From CAWJLE01 sp963843645 (GTDB lineage: Bacteria; Chloroflexota; Anaerolineae; DAOTYC01): a DNA stretch of 64,000 bases. Positions 43,524 through 50,315 of the stretch are shown here, in pieces. The position numbers were made by a program, and so were the translations under genes. How positions within the stretch are numbered: the stretch's first letter is position 1; every line of letters starts with the position of its first letter. The notes beneath the pieces were generated by a model. It saw only the letters and a list, made by a program, of their open reading frames with translations. It was not told the DNA's origin and ran no database searches. The stretch spans positions 1 through 64,000 of the forward strand of contig CAWJLE010000007.1 of NCBI GenBank assembly GCA_963843645.1, written 5' to 3'.

Positions 43524-45674
43524 ATGGGGAAATTGCCTGGGCGCTACACGCTGGCTCTTCTGAGTGCCGCGAGCCTGCTATTGCTCGTGCTGTCCGGCTG
43601 CGGTGCGCCGCCTCCGCCCCCCAAAGGGCCGGACGTCAAGATCGTCTACCCCGAAAGCGGAGCGCGGGGCGTGAAAGACGAGACCATCGACGTCCAGTCC
43701 GTGGCCATCGACGACCAGAACGTCGTCAAGCTCGAGCTGTGGGTCGACGGCCAGATCTACCGCGTCGACCAGTCGCCCACGTCCGACGGTCTGCCGGTCC
43801 TGTCGGCGACCCAGCCCTGGACGCCGTCCACGACGGGCACCCACGTGCTGACCGCCAGGGCGGAGACCAAAGACGGCCGCACAGCCGAGTCCGCGCCGAT
43901 CATCGTGCTGATTCAGGAAGCCACGCCGGTGCCGACGGACACGCTCACGCCGGTTCCGCCGACCGCCACGGCGACGTGGACCCCGACCGAGGCGCCCACA
44001 GCGACGCCGCCGCCGACAGACACGCCGGTCCCTCCGGTTCCCACGCCGACGCCGCCTTCGCCGCTGCAGCCGAACTATCCGGTTCAACCCGGCTACCCGG
44101 TGCAGCCCGGCTATCCCGCGCCGCCCGGCTATCCCCAGCAGCCCGGCTACCCCGCGCAGCCCGGCTATCCCATGCAACCCGGCTATCCAGCACAACCGGG
44201 CTACCCCGGCTATCCGGCCCAGCCCGGCATTCCCGGCTACCCCGGCCAGCCGGTCCTCCTGCCGACGGTGGCGATCCTGTCGCCGGCCGACGGCGTGCGG
44301 GTCCTGGTGGGGCAGGAAGTGTCGGTTCGCTCTCGCGCGGGCAGCGAGTTGGGGTTGAGCCGCGTCGAGCTGTGGATCGACGGCGCCGCCTACAGCACGT
44401 ACGACGCGGGCGGCCAGCCGATGGTCGAGGTCGTCCAAACGTGGCGGGCCGACGTGCCGGGCCCGCACACCCTGGAAGTCAGGGCCTACGACGTGGCGGG
44501 CCAGGTCGGCGCGCCGGCCGGCATCACCGTGCTCGTCGAGAGCCGGCCGTACGGGCCGGGTCCGCTGCCGCCGGTTCGGCCCACCGCACCGCATGACGTG
44601 ACACGCCCCACGGCTTACATCGTGTCGCCGACGGCCGGGCAGCAGGTGGCGGTGCGACAGACGATCAACGTGGTGGCGGTGGCCAGCGACGACCTCGGCG
44701 TGGTCAGCGTGGAGTTGTGGGTCGACGGCGCATTGTACGCGAGCGAGAGCCTCCCGCAGCCGCGGCAGAGCTGGCAGTGGACCAAGCCATGGTCGACCAC
44801 CGCGACGGGCAATCACACGCTGATCGTTCGCGCACGGGACGCCGCGGGCAACCGGGTCGATTCGGCCCCCGTCACCGTCACGGTGCGGCCGGGCGGGTCC
44901 GCTAACGGGCGCCTGTACTTCTCGTCGCAGCAGAGCGGCAACCTGGACCTGTACTCCATTCGGCCCGACGGCTCGGAGCTGACGCGGTTGACCCATTCGG
45001 ATCAGCCGGAAAGCGGGCCCGCGGTCTCGCGGGACGGGCAGATGCTGGCTTACGAGCGGGACGGGCAGATTTGGATCGAGCAGACGTCGGGCAGCGGTGC
45101 GCACGCAGTGATCTCGAATGCCAATCCCGCCGACGCGGTGAGCAGCCCCGCGTGGTCGCCGGACGGCCAGGCTCTGGCATACGTTCAGAACGATCGAATC
45201 TGGATCTACAGCCTGGCGAATGGGACGCGCCGCCAGGTGACGATGGAAGACTACGTGAACGACGGCCCGAGCTACGCGCCGAACGGGACTGAGATCGCTT
45301 GCTTCACGTGGCGAGGAAAGCCCGATTCGGACATCTACATTCTTTCGGCGGCCAACGGCAGCGTCGTTCGTGCGTTCAACTCGCATCCCGGTTCAGATAC
45401 CACGCCGTCGTACTCGCCGGACGGCAGCCGCATCGCGTTTACCCGAACGGGCGGCGGCGACACCGGCATCTACACCATGCGAACGGACGGCAGCAACCTG
45501 GTCAAGGTCGCCAACCGCGGCTGGAGCCCGGTGTGGTCGCCTGACGGCCGGCAGCTGTCGTACCTGGTGGAGGCCAGCGGTCAGGCCGAGCTGTGGGTGA
45601 TGGACGCCGCCGGCGGCGGCTCACGCCGGGTCCTCGGCGGCGTCGCGATGGATCGCGTCGCGTGGGGGCGGTAG
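43524..45674 (+). CDS. Lipoprotein with Ig-like domains, PGYP repeats and PD40 propeller
   Basis: Intact, 716 residues. Lipobox LVLSGC (C26). Ig-like domain 1 (about 36-130, VKLELWVDGQIY) is followed by a Thr/Pro stalk and about ten QPGYP-type repeats (about 185-235). Ig-like domains 2 (SRVELWIDGAAYSTYD) and 3 (VSVELWVDGALYASES) come next, and then a C-terminal six-bladed TolB/WD40-like propeller (PDGSELTRLTHSD, WSPDGQALAYV, YSPDGSRIAFTR). It is anchored outside the cell and probably binds polymers or proteins. GGAGGTGG precedes the ATG. Confidence 0.88.
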   Translation: MGKLPGRYTLALLSAASLLLLVLSGCGAPPPPPKGPDVKIVYPESGARGVKDETIDVQSVAIDDQNVVKLELWVDGQIYRVDQSPTSDGLPVLSATQPWTPSTTGTHVLTARAETKDGRTAESAPIIVLIQEATPVPTDTLTPVPPTATATWTPTEAPTATPPPTDTPVPPVPTPTPPSPLQPNYPVQPGYPVQPGYPAPPGYPQQPGYPAQPGYPMQPGYPAQPGYPGYPAQPGIPGYPGQPVLLPTVAILSPADGVRVLVGQEVSVRSRAGSELGLSRVELWIDGAAYSTYDAGGQPMVEVVQTWRADVPGPHTLEVRAYDVAGQVGAPAGITVLVESRPYGPGPLPPVRPTAPHDVTRPTAYIVSPTAGQQVAVRQTINVVAVASDDLGVVSVELWVDGALYASESLPQPRQSWQWTKPWSTTATGNHTLIVRARDAAGNRVDSAPVTVTVRPGGSANGRLYFSSQQSGNLDLYSIRPDGSELTRLTHSDQPESGPAVSRDGQMLAYERDGQIWIEQTSGSGAHAVISNANPADAVSSPAWSPDGQALAYVQNDRIWIYSLANGTRRQVTMEDYVNDGPSYAPNGTEIACFTWRGKPDSDIYILSAANGSVVRAFNSHPGSDTTPSYSPDGSRIAFTRTGGGDTGIYTMRTDGSNLVKVANRGWSPVWSPDGRQLSYLVEASGQAELWVMDAAGGGSRRVLGGVAMDRVAWGR

Positions 45675-45800
45675 GGCTGCACAACGGACGAGTTCGGCTA
45701 CATAATGAATCCGCGCTGCGGGGTGCATCGCCCCCCGCAGCGCGGTCTGCAACCCAGGCGAATTCCGCACTAAATTGGGGTTTCGCGGGCTTGTGTGCCG

Positions 45801-45809
45801 TGGTATAAT
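45801..45809 (+). promoter_or_regulatory. Extended -10 promoter of the AlkZ-like gene
   Basis: TGGTATAAT, 46 bases before the ATG at 45855; this rules out the longer start at 45795. Confidence 0.55.
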
Positions 45810-45854
45810 CGAACGAAACGCACGCCGAAACCGAGGCAGGAAAGTGGGACTGCA

Positions 45855-46931
45855 ATGTGGAATGAAGTGATCGAAAGGCACCCGGGGATTTCGGGCAGCG
45901 TGTTCAGCAGCTACGTTTCGCTGCGGGCGCGACTGCCTGAAATCACGATGCACGACGTGGTTGACAGCTTCGAAGAGTCAGCAGAGCTGATTCGCGTGCC
46001 GGGCATGCGCAATGCCCTGACGGTCTTCACGCCGGAGGGGTACGCGCGGACGTATCCCGCGTTCAAGGCGAACCTGGAGCGGAGCTTTCGCACGCACCTC
46101 GAGCAGGAGGGCGTCGACGACGGCCTGCTGCAGATGGCGGCGGATGAGATCATCGAGATTCTGGGGGACGAGGATCTGCCGGGCCCGGCCATTGGCCAGC
46201 AACTGCGGCGCCTCAAGGGGGTGCAGCCGGTCACCCTGGCGGCGATCTTGAGCGCACTCTGCGCCGAGCGGCTGCTGGTGCGGGCGCGGGTGGAAGGCAG
46301 CTCCGACCTTCCTATGTTCACGTACGCGGTTTGGTCGAAGTGGGTGCCCGGAGTGAGGCTCCCCGGGGAGCCCGGATTTCGCCGGGCGGTGTCGGATCTG
46401 GCCGCACAATACTTCGCAGCCTATCCGGACGCGACGGTGGAGGATTTCCGCTGGTGGGGCGGCTGGGAAGAGTCGCAGCTCCGGCTGATGGGACAGGAGC
46501 TGAAGTACTCGCGGCTGGCATCGGACGCCACGCCGATCGAGGAGGCCTGGGCCGGCTGGCACCTGCTGCCGCCCCTGGACGCGCTGCTGATGGCCTATCG
46601 GTCTCCGCAGAGCTGGGTCCCGGCCGAGTGGGTCGATTGGGTGTTCGACGCGAGCGGCAACGCGACCTCGGTGATCGTCCACGACGGGCGGATCGCCGGG
46701 GTGTGGGACTTCCTGCAGCTGGAGGACGTCCTGCACGAGGCCCGGGTGGCGCTCTTCGATCCCAACGAGAAGGTCTCGTTCGAGCTGGACCAGCAGATCG
46801 CGGCCCTGGCCCGGTTCCTGGAAGTGGAGGTCGGGGACGTGATTCAGGTGACGCCGGACCGGCCGCTGAAGGACGCCGGGGAAAACGCGTTCCGCTCGCC
46901 GCTGCGCAACACGGCCGCCGAGACGGGGTGA
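45855..46931 (+). CDS. AlkZ-like winged-helix DNA glycosylase family protein
   Basis: Intact, 358 residues resembling the HTH_42/AlkZ family (winged helices, DNA crosslink glycosylases and relatives). Seen: SSYVSLRARLPEITMHDVVDS near the N-terminus, a central DATVEDFRWWGGWEESQLR (AlkZ proteins have a similar ADFAWWTG segment), and a C-terminal SVIVHDGRIAGVWDFLQ (matching the family GRVVGTW pattern). The catalytic Gln-x-Asp motif could not be placed with confidence, so enzymatic activity is unproven. Confidence 0.65.
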   Translation: MWNEVIERHPGISGSVFSSYVSLRARLPEITMHDVVDSFEESAELIRVPGMRNALTVFTPEGYARTYPAFKANLERSFRTHLEQEGVDDGLLQMAADEIIEILGDEDLPGPAIGQQLRRLKGVQPVTLAAILSALCAERLLVRARVEGSSDLPMFTYAVWSKWVPGVRLPGEPGFRRAVSDLAAQYFAAYPDATVEDFRWWGGWEESQLRLMGQELKYSRLASDATPIEEAWAGWHLLPPLDALLMAYRSPQSWVPAEWVDWVFDASGNATSVIVHDGRIAGVWDFLQLEDVLHEARVALFDPNEKVSFELDQQIAALARFLEVEVGDVIQVTPDRPLKDAGENAFRSPLRNTAAETG

Positions 46932-46983
46932 CGGTGTCTGCCGGTGGGACCCCGGACTGGTACCAATGGATGGTTGCCGCGTA

Positions 46984-47012
46984 TTGACACAAAAAGGTAC
47001 ATGTGATAATAT
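46984..47012 (+). promoter_or_regulatory. Strong sigma-70 promoter of the cold-shock leader
   Basis: Perfect TTGACA (46984-46989), 17-bp spacer, TAATAT (47007-47012). Confidence 0.8.
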
Positions 47013-47018
47013 ATCTCC

Positions 47019-47097
47019 CGTAGGACGTCGTAAGTCTATGCCTCGGCTGAGAAAGACCGCCCAAGCCACTTACTGTTCGGGCGGTTTCACTTTTTTG
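47019..47097 (+). ncRNA. Cold-shock gene leader with internal terminator hairpin
   Basis: From the predicted start about 80 nt lead to ACCGCCC (47056-47062) / GGGCGGT (47079-47085) followed by TTCACTTTTTT. Another 100 nt separate this from the CDS. It is either a terminated small RNA or a temperature-sensitive attenuator, as long cspA leaders are known to be structured. Confidence 0.5.
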
Positions 47098-47197
47098 CTG
47101 TGTCTGCCTGTTGCTCGCCGTCGACCTAGTCTGGGGACAACTTCCACGCCCTACGCCAGTTCTTTTTCGGATCAGGGAAGGGAGGCTTTACCTGGAC

Positions 47198-47413
47198 ATG
47201 AGTGATGAGCGGATTACGGGTACTGTGAAGTGGTTCAATCGCATCAAGGGTTATGGCTTTATTGCGCGAGAGGGCGGATCAGACGTGTTCGTCCACTATT
47301 CGGCCATTCAGGCTGATGGCTTCCGCAACCTTGAGGAAGGAGAACAGGTAGAGTTTAGTGTCGAGGACAGCCCCAAAGGTCCTCACGCTGTGAACGTGGT
47401 GAAGGCCGCTTAG
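47198..47413 (+). CDS. cspA: Cold-shock protein (CspA family)
   Basis: Intact, 71 residues: single OB-fold RNA/DNA chaperone. GTVKWFNRIKGYGFI carries RNP1, DVFVHYSAI carries RNP2. GGAGG at 47181-47185 supports the ATG at 47198. The 185-nt leader starts at the TTGACA promoter at 46984. Confidence 0.95.
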   Translation: MSDERITGTVKWFNRIKGYGFIAREGGSDVFVHYSAIQADGFRNLEEGEQVEFSVEDSPKGPHAVNVVKAA

Positions 47414-47458
47414 TTTACCACTATTTCTGGCACCTGCTCTATTATTGACACAATCGAT

Positions 47459-47490
47459 AGACCCTGACCGGCTGGCCGGCAGGGTCTTGT
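47459..47490 (+). terminator. Terminator after cspA
   Basis: AGACCCTG (47459-47466) / CAGGGTCT (47480-47487), inner CCGG/CCGG, then TGTTATAT. Confidence 0.75.
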
Positions 47491-47498
47491 TATATGTG

Positions 47499-47616
47499 GG
47501 GCAGACCCCTCTCCCGCCTCTCCCCTGAGAAGGGAGAGGGGAACGACAGAAGCGACCACAAGTCGTTGCCGTTTTCCTCTCCCTTCTCAGGAGAGAGGCG
47601 GGAGAGGGGTCTCCCC
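47499..47616. repeat. Palindrome, family B copy 6
   Basis: Arms GACCCCTCTCCCGCCTCTCC with CTGAGAAGGGAGAGG core and the reverse complement; spacer includes ACAAGTCGTTGCCG. It lies between convergent cspA and sppA. Confidence 0.85.
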
Positions 47617-47628
47617 AAGGAGGGAACG

Positions 47629-48588
47629 TCACCCGCCGAGGTAGAGGTACTGCAGGCTGGGACCCTTCAGGTCGGTGCCGATGGCGCCCGGCAGGTCGAC
47701 GGTGATCTTGGGGCCGCCGGCGACGGACGTCAGCAGCGATTCCAGCAGCGTGGGCCGCGTGATCAGCTCGATCGTCCGAGGCGTGCCGTGGATGCCGGCC
47801 AGGTTGCCGGCCAGGCTGACCGCGTCGTCCAGGTTGCCTTCCTGGTCGGCCAGGCCGAGCTTGATGGCCTGCAGCCCGGTGTAGACGCGGCCGTCGGCCA
47901 GCTCACGCACTTTGGCTTCGGGCAGATTGCGCCCTTTGGCCACGATGCCCACGAACTGGTCGAAGGCTTCATTAATGATCGTTTGCCAGACGGCTTTCTC
48001 CTCGTCGGTCATCGGCCGGAATGGGCTGCCCTCGTCCTTCAGCTTCCCGCTCTTGATGACCGTGACGTCCAGGCCGATCTTGCCCATCAGGCCCTGGATG
48101 TTGGGCATCTCGGCGATGACGCCAATGCTGCCGGTGAGCGTGGCCGGGTTCACGACGATCTTATCGGCGGCGCAGGAAATGTAGTATCCGCCGGACGCGG
48201 CCATCTCGCCCATGGACACGACGATGGGCTTGTCGACTTTGAGGAGCGCGTTGTATATCTCGTTCGAGGCCACCACGCCGCCGCCCGGGCTGACCACCCG
48301 GAGGACGATCGCCTTCACCTCCGGATTCTTGTCGGCCTTCTCGATTACTTTGATGAGCGGATCGGAATAGACCGTGCCGGCAGACAGGGAACCCTGCCCT
48401 CCGGCGATGGCGCCTTCCACCCGGATGATGCCGACCGTGGCGCCCCGCTCGGGTCCGCCGAAAAAGGAGACCGCGCGCGAGCTGGCGGCGTAGCTGCCGA
48501 AACACGCGACCACGTTGAACAGGGCAAAGACGAGAGCCACCAATACGACGACGCCGATGACGATCCAAACAGGTCTGCTCTTATTCAT
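47629..48588 (-). CDS. sppA: Signal peptide peptidase SppA
   Basis: Intact, 319 residues, short form. N-terminal membrane helix (residues 7-28); Ser nucleophile in MAASGGYYIS and general-base Lys in VIKSGKLKDEGSPF. GIIRVEGAI and SPGGGVVASNEIY mark the S49/ClpP-like fold. It degrades cleaved signal peptides at the membrane. It lies 19 bp downstream of tyrS on the same strand. Confidence 0.93.
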   Translation of the reverse strand: MNKSRPVWIVIGVVVLVALVFALFNVVACFGSYAASSRAVSFFGGPERGATVGIIRVEGAIAGGQGSLSAGTVYSDPLIKVIEKADKNPEVKAIVLRVVSPGGGVVASNEIYNALLKVDKPIVVSMGEMAASGGYYISCAADKIVVNPATLTGSIGVIAEMPNIQGLMGKIGLDVTVIKSGKLKDEGSPFRPMTDEEKAVWQTIINEAFDQFVGIVAKGRNLPEAKVRELADGRVYTGLQAIKLGLADQEGNLDDAVSLAGNLAGIHGTPRTIELITRPTLLESLLTSVAGGPKITVDLPGAIGTDLKGPSLQYLYLGG

Positions 48589-48607
48589 GTCTCAGCCTCC
48601 GGGACAC

Positions 48608-49822
48608 TCAGGACTGGCCGCGGACCAGGCGGACGAATTTGCGCCGGCCGATCTGCAACACAGCGTCGCGCGTGACCTCCACGCGCGTTTCGACATTGGA
48701 GACGGCCGCGCCGTCCAGCTTCACACCGCCCTGCTGGATCAGCCGGCGGCCTTCGCTCTTGCTCTGGATCAAGCCGGCCTCGGACATCAGGTCGACGATG
48801 TTGGGGGCGCCGGTTAGCTCGAAGACGGGCATGTCTTCGGGCAGGTCGCGCTGGCGGAAGACGGTGATGAAATTCGCCTCGGCCTGCTCGGCAGCCGCCT
48901 CGCCGTGGAAGATCGAAACGACCTCGCGCGCCAGCTCCATCTTGACGTCACGCGGATTGGCGCCGCGGCATCCTGGCCTCGAGTTCCCGCGATCTGGTCC
49001 GGTGTGTAGCGCGTGACCAGCATGAAGTAGTTGAGCATGGCCGAGTCGGGGATGCTCATGACCTTGCCGTACATCTCCTCGGGCGGCTCGTTGATGCCGA
49101 TGGCATTGCCGATGCTCTTGGACATGCGGACGTGGCCGTCCGTGCCGACCAGGATGGGCACGGTGACGGCGATCTGCGGCGCGCTGGTTGAAGGCGCGCT
49201 GCAGCACGCGGCCGGCCAGCAGGTTGAAGAGCTGATCGGTGCCGCCGACCTGCACGTCGGTCTCCTGCGCCACGGCGTCGTAGCCCTGCATCAGCGCGTA
49301 GAAGAACTCGTGCAGGTAGATGGCGTCGCCCTTGGCGAAGCGCTTGGAGAAATTGTCGCGCTCCAGGAACTGCGCCACGGTGAAATGGGACGCCAGCTTG
49401 ATCACGTCCGCGAAGGTCAGCTTCGACAGCCACTCGGCGTTGTACCGGATGCGGGTCTTCTGCGGGTCCAGAATCTTGAACGCCTGGTCCGTATAGGTCT
49501 TGGCGTTCGCCATCAGCTGCTCGGGCGACAGCATGGGCCGCGTCTTGTCCTTGTCGGACGGGTCGCCGACCAGGCCGGTGAAGTTGCCGATGAGGAACGT
49601 TACGTCGTGGCCCATCTCCTGGAACTGGCGGAGCTTGCGGATCGGGACGGTGTGGCCCAGGTGGATGTCCGGAGCGGAGGGATCGACTCCGAGGTAGACG
49701 CGCAGCGGCCGGCCCTCTTTGAGACGCTCGCGCAATTCGTCTTCCATGTTCTTCCGGATCTGATCGTCTCCATAGTCGACGCCTTGCATCAGAATGGGCA
49801 TCTGTTCTTCGACTGGGCGCAT
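48608..49822 (-). CDS. tyrS: Tyrosyl-tRNA synthetase (frameshifted in the middle)
   Basis: About 405 residues, class I. HIGH motif as DIHLGHTVPIRK, tyrosine pocket YALMQGYDAV and VQVGGTDQLFNLL, KMSKS as VRMSKSIGNAI, S4 RNA-binding domain at the C-terminus (SEGRRLIQQGGVKLDG). Shifts near 49185 and 48970 move the KMSKS segment to another frame and back. It resembles the TyrRS group lacking the long N-terminal part (type with HLGH). Confidence 0.93.
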   Translation of the reverse strand: MRPVEEQMPILMQGVDYGDDQIRKNMEDELRERLKEGRPLRVYLGVDPSAPDIHLGHTVPIRKLRQFQEMGHDVTFLIGNFTGLVGDPSDKDKTRPMLSPEQLMANAKTYTDQAFKILDPQKTRIRYNAEWLSKLTFADVIKLASHFTVAQFLERDNFSKRFAKGDAIYLHEFFYALMQGYDAVAQETDVQVGGTDQLFNLLAGRVLQRAFNQRAADRRHRAHPGRHGRPRPHVQEHRQCHRHQRAARGDVRQGHEHPRLGHAQLLHAGHALHTGPDRGNSRPGCRGANPRDVKMELAREVVSIFHGEAAAEQAEANFITVFRQRDLPEDMPVFELTGAPNIVDLMSEAGLIQSKSEGRRLIQQGGVKLDGAAVSNVETRVEVTRDAVLQIGRRKFVRLVRGQS

Positions 49823-49865
49823 GCGTTCTCCTCCGGTGGCAACGTAAGGTTACTGTGCGGTGATT

Positions 49866-49874
49866 ATTATAGCA
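49866..49874 (-). promoter_or_regulatory. Extended -10 promoter of tyrS-sppA
   Basis: The minus strand reads TGCTATAAT, 43 bases before the tyrS ATG. Confidence 0.55.
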
Positions 49875-49927
49875 CAGGACGAGGCGAGACGGAAACGCCC
49901 ATCGACTGCCCGCGGTTCATCCTGGGG

Positions 49928-50033
49928 GCCGACCTCTCTCCCGGCCTCTCCCCTGAGAAGGGAGAGGAGCAAGTCGTTGCCGTTGTCGTTCTCCTCTCCC
50001 TTCTCAGGGGAGAGGCCGGGAGAGAGGTCGGCC
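49928..50033. repeat. Palindrome, family B copy 7
   Basis: GGCCGACCTCTCTCCCGGCC arms with CTGAGAAGGGAGAGGAG core on both sides of AAGTCGTTGCCGTTGTCGTT. Confidence 0.88.
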
Positions 50034-50100
50034 GCTCCCTCGGGATGGCAGTATTCGGGGAGAGCCGCGGCCTGCAAGGGGCGGCGACGGTGACGATGGC

Positions 50101-50180
50101 GGGGTTGGCGGGCAGCCACACAGGGCTGCCCCTACGTCCGGTCAGGTAGGGGCAGCCCTGGGTGGCTACCCGCCAACCCC
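50101..50180. repeat. Palindrome related to the 78-bp tandem array
   Basis: GGGGTTGGCGGGCAGCCACA and GGGCTGCCCCTAC are followed by the inverted GTAGGGGCAGCCC and GGCTACCCGCCAACCCC. The GCGGGCAGCCAC...GGGCTGCCCCTAC part matches the unit at 12921. Confidence 0.8.
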
Positions 50181-50249
50181 ACGAGCCGGGTGGTCGCCGT
50201 CGGGCGGACCCTTCTTCCGTGCGACGGACCGTCAAAACGCAGGAATCTT

Positions 50250-50278
50250 TTGACAATCACCGCCACTTGCCTTACAAT
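50250..50278 (+). promoter_or_regulatory. Promoter of alaS
   Basis: TTGACA (50250-50255), 17-bp spacer, TACAAT (50273-50278), 38 bases before the ATG. Confidence 0.75.
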
Positions 50279-50315
50279 GGCGTTTACTTTGCAGGAGATT
50301 GAGGTATCCTTCCTT

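Noticed and set aside
43578..45386. 602-codon frame antisense to the lipoprotein
   Set aside because: Rich in Arg/His from the complement of Thr/Pro and Gly codons, no start signal, and the plus-strand gene is intact.
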